From positions 29,848,427-29,912,426 of the forward strand of contig OX442315.1 in assembly GCA_949358305.1 (NCBI GenBank): 64,000 nt of DNA. The letters run 5' to 3'. The notes under the pieces are model-generated. The model was not told where the DNA came from, made no database searches, and saw only the letters and a list, made by a program, of their open reading frames with translations. Positions 38,394 to 61,492 of this stretch are shown piece by piece (position 1 is the stretch's first letter; each line of letters opens with the position of its first letter). This stretch comes from Strigamia acuminata (lineage: Eukaryota > Arthropoda > Chilopoda > Geophilomorpha > Linotaeniidae). The position numbers and the translations under genes are program-made.

Positions 38394-41300
38394 TTAAGTT
38401 GTCTCTGGAGGTTCTAATTGTACACGTTTGTAGCATTTATCCGGCAGTGAATCACTGATGAGTTTAATGTTGGCTACTTCAATTCGCAGTTTCTTCACTT
38501 CTTCTTCGTAATCTCGAACCCATTTAGCTTGCATCAATTTCGCCTCTTCCAATTCCTTCATGCGCTGCTCAATTCCGGAACTTTCCATCTCCAATTCAGC
38601 CGCTTTCAATTTTCGCTCCAATTCGTTGAGTTGATTTGTGTCTATATCATCCGCCTTGGCTGTACAAAACAAAACAACATTTAGCTTAAATTACTTCGAA
38701 TAATGTATTTGGATTTACCAAGGATGTTAAGAATTTCATTAACTGCATTTAATGATTCCTTCACTTTACGCGAAGCTTGTTCGGCATTTTGTCTAGCTTC
38801 GTTAGCCCCTTCTAATGCCTGCAATTTAAAATTCAAAAGCTCATCAAATTGCCCAATTTACGTCGTTGACATTGCGACATCGTACCTTTTCTGCCAGATT
38901 TCTATCACTCTCTGCTTGCTCGTGTAACGATTGCAGCTGTTCCGTGGTTTCGGCCACTTTTTTAGCCAATTCTTCAGCAAGATCTCGTAAGACATTTGCC
39001 TTTTGTTTGGTCTCATCCGCCTCTTTTCTTATTTTTGTAGCGTCCTAATATAATTCATACCGTATTTATTCCGTCGCCTTATTCTTTCAAAACGAAACTT
39101 ACTTTTGAAGCTTGTTCCGCAATTCGCAGAGCCTCCAGAGCAATTTCCAGCGCACCAGATGCATCGTTTTGGGCCCCAGTCAAGGATCCTTTCGCTTTCT
39201 GAGTTTTTTGTTCTGCTTGCTGAATCAGCTCTTGTATTTCCGGAATTTTCCTCAATGCTTCCTTAGCTTGCAATTTACTTTCTCGCACAATTGTATCAAA
39301 TTCTTAGAAAGAAGAAACAACAAACAAAACAAATTTTAAAAAAATTAAGCAATAAAAACAATTGAATTCGAGCTTACTAAGCAAAAGTTGCAACGTTTCA
39401 TTCGCTCTTTTAAGCGTTTCCTCTCCATCCTTCACAGCCTCTTTTGCCACTTCTAATGCATTATGCACTTGCGCCAAAAGTCCATCTGTGATCTGACCAA
39501 AAATAAACATTATGCACAATTACTTAAGCCGCTTGACCAGTAGCTAATTTACTTGTTGCTGGTCTTCTCCTTTAGCAAGTAATTCTTCCGCTTCATCCAT
39601 TTCTCTTCTTAATTTGTCAATGCCTTCTCTATGTTTTTCCATCAATTTGTCAGCATCTTCTTGAATCATTTTAGCCTAAAATCAACATTATTAACAACAA
39701 TCCATAGACAAAATACTACAAATTTAAAAATACAACGTACCTCCTCCGTAATTTCAGTCGCAGTTTTCTTCATTAAATCCACATCGTTGTCTGGCAATAT
39801 CAATCCCTGCGCGTCTGTGTACACGCTCAGTGCCTCATCGTAAGATGACGTTGCCTTCTCTAAAGCATCTTTCGCCATTTCTTTTGTTTGACGCATCAAT
39901 TTTTCAGTCTCCAATAAACTATAAAATAATTGAAAATGTTAAAAATAAAAAATTTCTTCAAATAAATTCACTTACTCTTGTCTCAACTTATAAATATCTT
40001 CACCAGTTGAGCGTTGTTGCGCTAGAGCATCGCTCGCAATTTTATATGCTTCTTGAGAAGTATTTAACGCTTGTTTAGCAATTACATCGATATTTATCGC
40101 CTCAATTTCTTGCCTGTAAGTAAATATAAGTTATTTTCCACCAAACATTTAATTGTAATTGTAAAACTTACCTATCAGCTTCTTGGCGCGCTTCACTTGC
40201 AATTTGAGACATTCTATCAGACTGCTGTCCAAACTTCTCCGATCTTTCCTTTGCCTTTTCCAAAGCAATCGCGCCATCTTCCCGCACATTTTTCTGCGCA
40301 TTCAGAAGATCCTCTCTGATCTTTTGAATTATTTCTTCCGCAGTTGTAATGTTTGCAATTCCTTCCTTGGACCTCACATCTGCATAGTCAACTTTGTCGG
40401 TAATTTCTCGAAGCGTTACCTTCAAAGGTTTTAATCGATCATGAAGTTCTTCAATTTTTTTGAGCACATTTTTGTCTTCGCCTAAAAAAATGCAAACAAA
40501 ATTTGTCTAGCTCCGTTACCACAATCGTAGAATTAACTAATTCGACCTCCAGCATTTTCCGCCTCGCGAAGCAAAATGTCAATTCGAAGCATCACGTCCT
40601 TCATTTTCTTGTCAAAGTCCAAATCTTCAATAAGTTCAGGATTTTTTTCGATATTTTCTAAAAGTTCGCGAAGTTCGAACAACTTAGACCTGTGGTTGTC
40701 CACAGCAGCTTGAATGAGATTATAGCAATCTGGACATTCTGTAAAACGTTAAAACATATTTCTTTTAGTTAACTATAATAAACAATAACAACTTTAATAC
40801 TTACTGATGCACCCAGCATGTTTATCGTATCTATTCTCTTTGCATCTGTCACATCGTCGGCCCTCCACGAACTCTCGACATTGACATTGGCCATTTGTAT
40901 CCTCACACTGAAGCGATAGAGAACCAACGGCGTCGCACTCACAAGCTAAAACAAATGCGATTAATAATGTTGTAAAAATTTTAACAAAATGTTTTTATAC
41001 GTATATACTAACCAGTACATCCTTTTGAGGAGAATGCAAAATTATAATTCGCACACTCATCACAGTGACGACCCGTAACGCCCGGTTGGCAAGTACATTG
41101 ACCAGTCGACACATCACAACTATGATTTGTGGAACCAACTGAGTCGCAATTACAGTGTTCGCAACCATTTCCGCTGTTCAAATTCCAATAGCCGTCGAAG
41201 CATTGGTCGCATTCGAATCCACGAACATTTGATTTACATTCACATTGACCAGTTAAACTGTCACAATAAACGGGGCCATATCCGTGAGTTTGACTTCCAA

Positions 41301-44300
41301 GATAATTACATTTACAAGCTGTAACAAATGAAGAAGAAATAAACGATCAATCTTTAAAAGAGAAAAGAAAAAAAGAAAATCTTTTCATTCTTACGCTTGC
41401 AATCTCCTTTAGGAATTGTCAAAGCATCGCCGAAATAACCCGGCAGACACTTCTCACAGCGAGACCCTGCAGTGTTGTAAATACACTTGACACATTCCCC
41501 ACTCGTTCTACAAGAAAAAATAATTAGCATTTAAATTCGAAAAGTACAAAAACCTATTCGTAATTTCTACTTGTTACAATATCCGACAGCATTTGGATCC
41601 ACATTGGCATTACAATCGCACTTTTGACACGGACTTTGAAGTCCATATCTCCCTGTGGGGTCACCGAAGTAACCATCCGTACACACATCGCATTGATGAC
41701 CTTTAAAGAGGAAAACCGAATAAATATTAACCACAGATCGACATTGATAACATTTCTCCACACACCTCCGTAACCTTCTGGGCACTCCAAGCAAGCGATT
41801 TCAAAATTCCCCAAAGCAACGCAAGATCCCCGATTGGGGCACGGACAGAGCTGGCAATCGTCATCATTGCCCGTCAATGCGTTGCCATAGTAACCTCTTG
41901 CACATCTTTCGCAATGGTCACCAGCAGTGTTATGGCGACACACGCAACGACCTAAAAAATAACGAGTTTAACGTAACATCCGTGTTGTAATTAAATTTCT
42001 TTACCAGTTGCATCGTCGCAAATGTCTGCGTGGCCGTGACAACTGCACGGAACACAACGGGCAAATGGATCGTCTCCTGGAGGGTCGTGATGGTAACCGG
42101 GCGCACACGACTCACAAAATTGGCCTAAATACCCCTCGTTACAGATACATCTTTCGATCCATTTTGCTTCACTGCCGTATCCGACACGTTGGGTCGTTTC
42201 CAATTTAGCGTTATCCAAAAAGCCCACACCTAAATGATAACATTTTGCCGTAATCAGATTTCAATTTAAAAATAAATCACTCAGAACATTACCATCCTGG
42301 CTGTACGTTGCCCTTATTCTTATCGCCGTTAAGTTGGAGAGTACACTCATAAAATCACGCGCTGGAAGAGTTGGATTCCAGCCGTAGTTTGCGTGCTCGT
42401 GCAGACGAAATTTAAAATTCTAGTAACAAATGTGGGAAATAAGGTTAAGATGAACTAAACTAAAAAAAAAATTAAATTACTTGAATTTGAGAACTCGGCA
42501 ATGGATTTCCTTGACCAAATATTGGTTGTCTAATTTGGAGTCCTTCACCTTCCAACACAATGTCTTCAACAGATGCTCTAGGATCATCTCGATGTATGCG
42601 GAAATCAAACGAGAAAAATTGATTGTAAGCGCCTCGTTGATCACCCAAAAATTGTTCTATAAAAAAAAAATTTCAATATGTTAATTTAGTTGTTTTCGTA
42701 ACGTTATTCTCATTTATTTACTCGGTGCTACAAAATACGCAGTGCCGTGTATTGGCGCGGAAACTGCAATGTTTTGCACGTTGGCATTATACTGCATCAA
42801 AACCGATGCATCGTGCTGATCTCTCGCGGTCCACTGTTCAGCATCTACGCACAAAAAGACAAATCATTCGGTTAAACAACAAATAGATTAATAAAAACAA
42901 TAATAAATGTAACCTCGGTTAAACAATGTTTCTATCTGCACTTTAGAATAGCCATGTGCACTGTGGCAAACCGACGAATGACCGTAGCAGAAACATGGCG
43001 TGCATCCGAAGTCATTTTCGAGATCCAAATTGAAGTAACCAGGTTTGCAACTGAAAAAAACAACAATTTTATGTAACATTGCTTCGATTGTAATAAAAAA
43101 AAATATCGAGTCACCTTTCACATCGTTGGCCTTCCACGTTTTCTTTACACGAACATATACCGTAAGTGGTGTCACAATTTGGCGCATTCCCAAGACTTCC
43201 AGAGAGATCGCAATTACACGACCTACAAAAAAAAATCGGTGACTATCGCACTAGTGTTGATTCCAAAACGGAAATATAAACCAACCTGCAACCTTGGAAA
43301 TTATAATCGTAATAATTCGCTTCGCAGCGATCACATTTTTCTCCCGTAACACCCGGTTTACATTGGCACTGACCGAAAGAGTTGCACTGTAAACTGTGCG
43401 AACCTACGAAGCAAATTTTTATTTATTTCACACTTTTTCATTGTATTTTATTTTATTTTTTTATTTTACCCATTTCATTGCATTCGCAAGGCACGCAAAT
43501 TCCATCTGATCTTAAATAGTAATTCGTACGACAAACTTCGCAATTTGGACCGCTAAAATCTCCAGTGCAATTTGCGCAATAACCCCCAGTGCGACCATGC
43601 GTCAATTCGAATAGTGTCGCGTTGAAATCGCACCGATTCGATCTCCCAGAACAATTGCAAGCTGCAAAATCAAATAAAAATCAAATCCAAGAAGATTTAA
43701 TTGTATAAAAATGTCAACAACGAAAAAAAATTACAAATCAAATTCATTCATTCATTCAGTACTTACAATTGATACCATATCGTCTGTAGAATTGTTGATC
43801 TCTATCAACTGATGCACTGACACAAGTTATTAACACCAAAACAATCACACAGACATTTGTTACAGCTTTTCCCATGCTGCAGAATTGAAAGCGTTAAAAC
43901 AACACCTTGCACATTACACCAACCCAAACAAGGAAATGAATATAATATTCTAATTAGGAACAATTTTTTTACATTAAATTTTTTTTTACTGCTAGAAAAT
44001 ATTATAAATTTAAAAAAACAAAATTTGGTAATTTTCTTTTTCAATTAATCAAATGGAATTTAATCAATAATTAAATTTAATCTGCTTGAAACGATAATTC
44101 TAGTCCTCTTTCTTAACAGGTGTTTTTAAGACAGAGAACCACACCCTGTCTCTTAAATCCATAAAAGGACACCCCCATTTTAAGGAAAACTGAAATAATG
44201 TTTTTCAATGCCTTTCAATGGTTGTCACTTCAAACAAATTATTTAACCATCAAAAACAAATGGCAGACGCTACAAATCGTTACCAACTGTTAAACAGTAA

Positions 44301-46941
44301 GTAATTACTTATTTGTAATTGAAATTTTCTAACAAAAAAATGAAAAAAAACCTGTTCTCAAATTTAATTATTAAAAAGAGAAAGAAAAGATAAAAGACCT
44401 ACGTTCGCATATATTAGCGTGAGTTCCGTTAGCAGGTTGCCAGGGTTTATCGTTGTAAAAGGGAAGACATTTTTCGCAATCCACACCATCAGTGTTGTGC
44501 TCACATTGGCAATACAAACGATCACCATGTGGACTGATGCAGTGCCGAGCATGACCATTACATTTACATCTAACAGAAAAGATTTAATCGAATAAATATA
44601 TTATTATTTTATTTAATATTAAAAGCAACCCGTAAATCAAATGTCCGATATTTATCATTAATAACGGATGAGTTTAATTTTTTTAAATTAAATTATCGGA
44701 AAAAGTGAGTTTGGGTTACCCTTTAATTCGTCTCAATTTTATCTTTTAAGTACCTGCCACCAACAGCCAAGTCAGACACTGCATAGAAGTAGGATTTTAA
44801 AACTTTAGGATCCCCGAAAACTTCGTCGCCGAACATGTTAAGCCTATCCAATGTAATTCGTATGTCAGTGGCCGTTACCCATTCCTAAGAAAATATTAGT
44901 GCTAAGAGATTTCCACAATCCACTTTAATTTGTTTTTAAATTCGATTTTTCTAACTTTTAGTTAAAAAACTTTTTTTTCGAGTTACCTACCTGCAGAACT
45001 TTACTGTTTTCAAAATTATTTGCAGATGGCCGGCCTTCCAGGGTACTAAACGCTACATTTCCTCCAGTAAGAGGCGATATGTCACTATAATCTGATGTGC
45101 AAAGAGGTTGAGTTTCATCGTCGGTTAAAACGTGAGATAAATCTGGCCGACTGTAAGTATCACGACAGGTACCGCTGCAAACAAAATGTATAAAAGTTAT
45201 ATATATTTAGATTTATAAAAAAAAACAAAAAAAAACATATCCTCCATTACCAACCTGTAATATTGATATGGCACCCAATCAGAATTTTCATCCGTCCTTT
45301 TATATATAGCGAAACTCTCAGGCCTCGGAGAATAGAATTTTAATCGAACGTAGGTGATATCAAATTTTTTACCTGAAAATTTAAAAAAAAAATTAAAAAA
45401 AAATTAGAATAATATTTGATCAATAAACTCATCTCAGTATCTTTGTTTGTTCGCGAGATATTCGCGGGACAAAGTACTGATAGCTTCACTTCAGCTATTC
45501 AAAACAGGAAATGCCTCAACATTTCAAAATAAGTTTAGTGACTATAATGTTAATATTATTTTATTTTAATTAATGCTCCAATTCCAAGTATGTTTTATTA
45601 TTATAATAGTAAACATGGAATAAAGTAAATATTTCACTTTTAAGTTGTTTAAACATGAAATGATCCCTTTGAATCTTTGATTATCAATCTTCCATCGTTC
45701 TCCCCAAAGGCCTCATCTGGGAAATATGTTGATAAAAGGGCAAATTTTTTGATGCACTTGCGACAAGAATACTCAGCAGGGACCATTGAACTCACTAGAG
45801 AAACATGTTACTTAATCCCGTCAAAGGTTGAAACCGAAAACCCCAAACTTTTTTTTTTCCATTTCCATAAAATCCATCGAGAAATATTTCTCATATTTTT
45901 ACGTGTGCTCGTCCTATCTAATAGTAAAAGAACCGATATCTGCGATAGAATAACGTGGAACATAATGTGCCATGTTTCCAATTACAGCAGATAATATTTC
46001 AACAGTTATATAATATTAGTGGAAAAATTAAAACCATTTGCAACTCGAAGAATGTCAAACGTGAAAATACACAACTGACAAGTTTTAACCCCAATTTAAC
46101 AGATTACTTTCTCTCTTTAAAACCACCACCTTTCCATTTATAATTATCAAGTATGCGAGCACTGAGAATCTTCTAAAAAATATTAAATTCTAAGTATCAA
46201 ATTTGATTTCCCACGACTTGACTCTGTGCAAAGTTCATCAACACTGATGATGCCACATCAAGAGCAAATTCCCCATTTAACTCGCCACATCTTTAGGGAA
46301 ATGCACTCAAAATTTATCACTCATAACTCATCCTTTGTCTCAACTGGAAGTCGACGTAGCAACCACATCCGAAAACTCGCAAAAAAACCGCAATCATGAA
46401 AAAATTAATTAATTTAAATAAATTAATAAAAATACATTTTTTGCGTTCAAATAGCCAGGGCGTGTTTAAAAATAAACTTCAATCTTAAGATTTTAAGTAC
46501 ATTCTTACCAAGGCTTAAAGTTAAATTAACTTTAAGTGGGATGAATAAGCCAGCAAAATGAGAATCTGGGAGTCGATTTCTTGCTTCTAATAACGTTTCA
46601 CTTTGCCACCACGTTAAGTTATCCCCGTTATTAAAATCCGTAAGATATTCCGATCCATGACCCGTCCTCGCGGACCTGGCGTCGCAGATATCGCAGTATT
46701 TCTGTGCGGCTGTCACTCCTGTTTGTACACAAAATTCTGTCGGCTGTCCAATCCCGCAAGTACTCGTTGCCTCGACCCGTACATTAAACGCCGCATTCAC
46801 GAACTCTGGAATACACCGCTTCGCTTTCCCAAACCGGTCATGGCATTCACTCTCGTCGTCGTCCGAATTGTGTCCCGCGACGAGTAAAACCGTGGTTAGT
46901 AAAACGTGGAGTCCAAACACACGTTTTACAGCCGCCGCCAT
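38394..46941 (-). CDS. LanB2: Laminin subunit gamma-1 (LanB2)
   Basis: The gamma chain is an obligate part of secreted laminin trimers in basement membranes. Start ATG 46941-46939; signal peptide near [18 protein letters not shown]; over 20 exons to the stop at 38396-38394. Domains: LN ([38 protein letters not shown]), LE repeats (44560-42890), L4/domain IV (42840-42240; [20 protein letters not shown]), more LE repeats (42230-40820), then a coiled coil (40740-38394) with terminal [16 protein letters not shown], whose Cys would bond the beta chain. The LE module at about 41660-41570 carries NVDPNAVG and [10 protein letters not shown], the nidogen-binding loop with one Ile-to-Val change. The L4 domain and lack of a beta-type LF domain identify gamma. 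An in-frame upstream extension to 47031 lacks an ATG. Confidence 0.95.
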
Positions 46942-47592
46942 CACTTTCTTGATGGATCTTTCACTTCTGACCCGACAACAAGACGCCAATAACCGATATC
47001 CTTGGTTGGTTGACGTTGACCCTCCACTCACTCCACGCCGCCTGATAATAGCGCACTCATGTATCGAAATTTGTATACTTAAATTAATGTTTCATATATT
47101 TTTTTTTGAATTTAAATTTAATTTAATTGCTAAAATAAGATTTGTTTTTAAAAATGGTATGAAAACTTTTTTCCATAATTAAAACATTTATTTTTGCCAG
47201 CCCCTGATGGTGATATTTGTAACTAATTTTCTCTTTATTTTTATTAATCTAAGGACACTAAAGAAATGAATGAACGTAATTATATGTGTAAGTACATGCG
47301 TGTGCTGCAAAGTCTGATTGCAATAAAATAATTACGACTTTCTTATTTCGAAAAATAGATTCCCTTTGATCCTGTCTGCCATCAGGCTAATATAAGTGTC
47401 GCCGCGTGTTGTGTGCAAACCTGGAAGTGGCAATGGCGATCATTTCGCTACTGCTAGTTGTGTTGTTTACATGTTCGTCGATCTAATCTAGATATTTGTA
47501 CATGCACTTTGACAATCCTCTAGACGTAAATTCACTCTATTCAGAATCCATGCTGTAATTAATAGTGCACAAATTTTTATTGCACCTCTCCC
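46942..47592. promoter_or_regulatory. divergent intergenic region between laminin gamma and COP1
   Basis: About 650 bp between two opposite start codons, holding both promoters and leaders. It is AT-rich near 47080-47220 and more mixed near 47380-47480. No specific element can be supported. Confidence 0.4.
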
Positions 47593-50569
47593 ATGTCTGA
47601 CACAAATGGAAATGTGTCCGGACTAGCTGATGCTAGTGAAGGCCGATGGTCAAGAAAACGAACCCTTGCGAATCCTCCTGTATTTAATGGGCTGGGCAAT
47701 TCGTACGAAGATAAGAACAACGATTTTTTATGGTAAATTGTTTGTTATTTAGGGTTATTGTTTTGTGATCTGATTACCGAATTCAGATAAGTTATCACTC
47801 ATTTTGCGTTTTTAATTTGGATTTTCTTTTTTTCTTTTTTTCCTATTTAGTCCTATTTGCTTTAATGTAATTGACGAGGCGTGTATTACAAAATGTGGCC
47901 ATAGTTTTTGGTAAGACGTTTAAATTTAAAATTTGATACAAAATTGTGTTTCAAACATTTTTTTTTGGTATTATGTTTAGTTACAAATGTATTAAACGAA
48001 GCTTGGATCAAAATAATCGCTGTCCAAAGTGCACTTCTGTTGTTAAAAGCAAAGATCATATATATCCGAATGTTTTACGTAAGTATTAATGTTTTACACA
48101 TAAATTGAAAATTTCTACCCTTTGTTTCTGGTTTTTTTCTTTTAGTAAATGAACTAATTCTCAAACATAAGCAACAACTTGAAATCAAACGAATGAAAAT
48201 GGATACGGTAAAAAAAAAATGGCCAGTGCATATAAAAATTATTTTAATTTTTTTGGTGCAAACTTAGAATTATCAAGGATTAGCAGAATTGCGAGAATTT
48301 TTTGCACAAGAATCAGATAACATAAACTTGGCTGATGTGAATCGTATGCTAGAATTTCTTGCTCATAAAAAACAACAACTAGAAACTGTAAGTTAAAACT
48401 TAAAACATATGCATCAACGTTTATTACAAAAATTAACATTGGTTTGTAGGATTGCAAATTGGCCCAATTAGAATTACTACGAGAATTTTTGCAAGATGTC
48501 CGAGCACATAAACGTCAAGTAGGAAGCCAAAGTAATATTTGTTGAAAGGAATAATAATTTTTTTTCGTTTTTACCCGAAGCAATTACAAGAACTAACGAA
48601 TGAAATATCACTAATCGACAAAGATATGGCCCGGGTTGAGACACAGTTACAATCGTCACGGCAAAAGAATTCATTGTTAATTATCAATCCTTTAACCGAT
48701 CGTTCACCTTGTACCAGTAATACTCAAGAAGGTTTTAATGGCAGTAAAAATGTAAATTATTTCAAAACATACGACTATTTCTTTTCGTGATAAATTCGAT
48801 TTTTAACTGCAGGGCGCGCGACGTCAAGAGCATCAAACGGGTACTAGTAATCGGAAGAAAAGAATGCACGCACATTTTGATGATTTGGAGCAATGTTACT
48901 TTTCCATACGTTCGAAAGAACTAGATATAAATAGTAAGCAATTACAATTTCCTAAACTGGATAAAATATTAATGGTTAATTTTCCTGTGTAGATTCCACT
49001 GACAGTGGATTACAAGAATTTCAGGAAAGTTTAGCCAAGTTTACTAGATATAGCACAATGAGGTCATTAGCGACTTTAAATTATACAAATGACCTGTTTA
49101 ATAGTTCCAGTATTGTTTCGAGGTAAGCATAGACGGTTATATTTCTTAACTGTAAATTAAAATAAATTTTGTTAATCATTTATTTTTGCAGCATTGAGTT
49201 TGACAAAGACAATGAATTTTTTGCCATTGCAGGAGTAACTAAAAAAATTAAAGTATTAAAATTTGGTTTGAAATGGCTCGATAATTTAATTTAAATGTGT
49301 ATATTTTAAACGAATAGATTTTTGATTATGGAATTGTCGTCCGCGATATTGTTGATATTCATTACCCGTGCAATGAAATGGTTTGCAATTCCAAAATAAG
49401 GTTCGGCGATTGCTTAAAAAAATTTACCTTTCTTTCTAATTTTGTTTTTATTTACGAGCAGTTGCGTGAGTTGGAGTTCGTATCACAAAAATATGTTGGC
49501 CAGTAGTGATTACGAAGGAACGGTTACTATTTGGGATGCTTCAACTAAACAAAAAATCCAAATGTTTCAGGAACACGAAAAAAGGTGTTGGAGTGTAGAC
49601 TTCAATCACGTTGACACTAAATTAGTTGCATCAGGATCCGATGATGCTAAAGGTGAATATATTTCCAAATGTATGCACAGTGTATTCTGTGTGGTCCGAA
49701 CATAGAACCTTTCAGACGAGAGTGTGCGCACACTATTCCAGATTAGAGTTCGGACCACCCAGAGTACACTGTATTTTAAATTAAAAAACTCATAAATTAT
49801 TTAACAATTTTTAGTCAAGTTATGGGCCACAAATTTAGAAAACTCCATAACTAGCATCGAAGCAAAAGCCAATGTTTGTTGTGTAAAATTTAATCCTCAG
49901 TCAAAATTCCACTTAGCCTTTGGTTCAGCAGGTACAATTCACATATAGAAACATCCTCGTAAAATCTAACTCTTGTCTGGTTCGATTTCAGATCATTGCG
50001 TACATTATTATGATCTGCGGAATCCAAGGCAGCCTTTGGCAGTTTTCAAAGGACATCGAAAAGCTGTTTCTTATGCAAAGTTTCTAAATCCTGAAGAAAT
50101 TGTTACTGCGTAAGTTGTTTCGAATACCATTCTTGGGATTTTGGCTTGAAAAATTTGTTTTTTGTTTCAGTTCTACAGACAGCCAACTAAAATTGTGGAA
50201 TGTAAATAAAAATAACTGTTTGAAGTCTTTCAAAGGACATACAAATGAAAAAAACTTTGTTGGATTAGCAACAGATGGCGATTACATAGTTTGTGGAAGT
50301 GAAAACAATTCTTTGTACATCTATTATAAAGGATTATCAAAGCAGTTATTAAGTTTTAAATTTGATACCATTCGAAATGTATTGGTAAGCTGTTTTTTTT
50401 TTTATTTGTGGATTTATTTTAATTAAATGTTTTTTTTTAACTTTAGGAAAAAGATAAAAAAGATGAAGATGCAAATGAATTTGTTAGTGCAGTTTGTTGG
50501 AAACAAGGATCTAATGTTGTAGTTGCAGCTAATAGTCAAGGCACAATTAAAGTATTGGAATTGATTTGA
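47593..50569 (+). CDS. COP1: COP1 (RFWD2) E3 ubiquitin ligase
   Basis: COP1 is a RING-coiled-coil-WD40 ligase that, often with DET1-DDB1-CUL4 or Tribbles, marks transcription factors such as c-Jun and ETS proteins for destruction. Start ATG 47593 ([17 protein letters not shown]), stop TGA 50567-50569. [24 protein letters not shown] then [18 protein letters not shown], all eight zinc ligands present. The zinc-flanking and coiled-coil region spans about 48140-48720 ([20 protein letters not shown]). The seven-bladed WD40 domain (49190-50569) shows [100 protein letters not shown] and [12 protein letters not shown], all typical of COP1. A 96-bp inverted-repeat element sits in the intron at 49677-49772. 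Confidence 0.94.
49677..49772. mobile_element. 96-bp MITE-like element in a COP1 intron
   Basis: The left terminus (49677-49701, ACAGTGTATTCTGTGTGGTC...) and right terminus (49748-49772) are inverted repeats pairing at 23 of 25 positions. The centre is 46 bp and non-coding. Ends of the form ACAGTG...CACTGT recall Tc1/mariner-derived MITEs, but a clear TA duplication is not seen on the left side. Confidence 0.65.
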
Positions 50570-51337
50570 AGTATCCGGAAGAAATTTTTTTTTAAAGTAA
50601 AGTAAAGTGTGAATTGTTTTTTTTGTATAAATGAAAGGATTAGTTGGATTTATGAATTATTTAATATTTTTATTGTGGTGATAATGAAATGTTTTAAATG
50701 ATTTTTTTCTCAGTTAAGTTTTCAATTGGTTATTTGGTTTATAATTGTAAATATGACAAGTTTAATTATTGAATTTTAAACTTTTGAGTTACTAAACGTT
50801 TTCGAGCAGCTGCATGATTTACTGTGAAATAAAATGAAGTATGCAAAGAAATGAACGAATCACTATTCACTTTCAACCTGTCTTTATTATGTTTGTATCA
50901 AAACCGGAGAGGCTTAAGTGTGTATTCACATGAATTCTCCTGAGAAAGTTAAAAGTGTTTTGAGGAGATAAAGCTGTATGGTCATTTCACACATGTAACC
51001 AGAACAATGCTACAAATCATTTGAAATGTTAAAAATTTTCAAATTGGAAAACGAACAAGCCTATCTATCAGATCAAAGATTCTTAGAATTTGAATACATG
51101 AACAGTAGAAAAAACGAGCAATAAACTTTGATCAAATAAATTAATGTACCAGGCCGCATCCACGTCGAGGGGGGAAGGGTGGGGTGGGGGGCGGGGGGAG
51201 AAAAAAATACAAACAAGAAAAAGCGTCACAACTGAAGAAAAAAGACGAAAGAAAAAAGAAAAGAAAAAATGTAATGTCTGAGTTCGAAGAATGAGTGGAC
51301 AAAAAATGAGCACCAATGGGGTTTGCAATGCCACCGA
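50570..51337. other. convergent 3' UTRs of COP1 and the CaV2 channel
   Basis: Non-coding. It includes a strongly G-rich run at 51167-51200 on plus (C-rich in the channel transcript) and a purine-rich tract at 51200-51270. AATAAA-type signals occur near 50828 on plus. No coding potential was recognised. Confidence 0.6.

Positions 51338-61492
<10,155 letters not shown>

Noticed and set aside
46942-47031. N-terminal extension of laminin gamma starting at 47031.
   Set aside because: The first codon of that extension is GTG rather than ATG, and the hydrophobic signal peptide begins right after the ATG at 46941.
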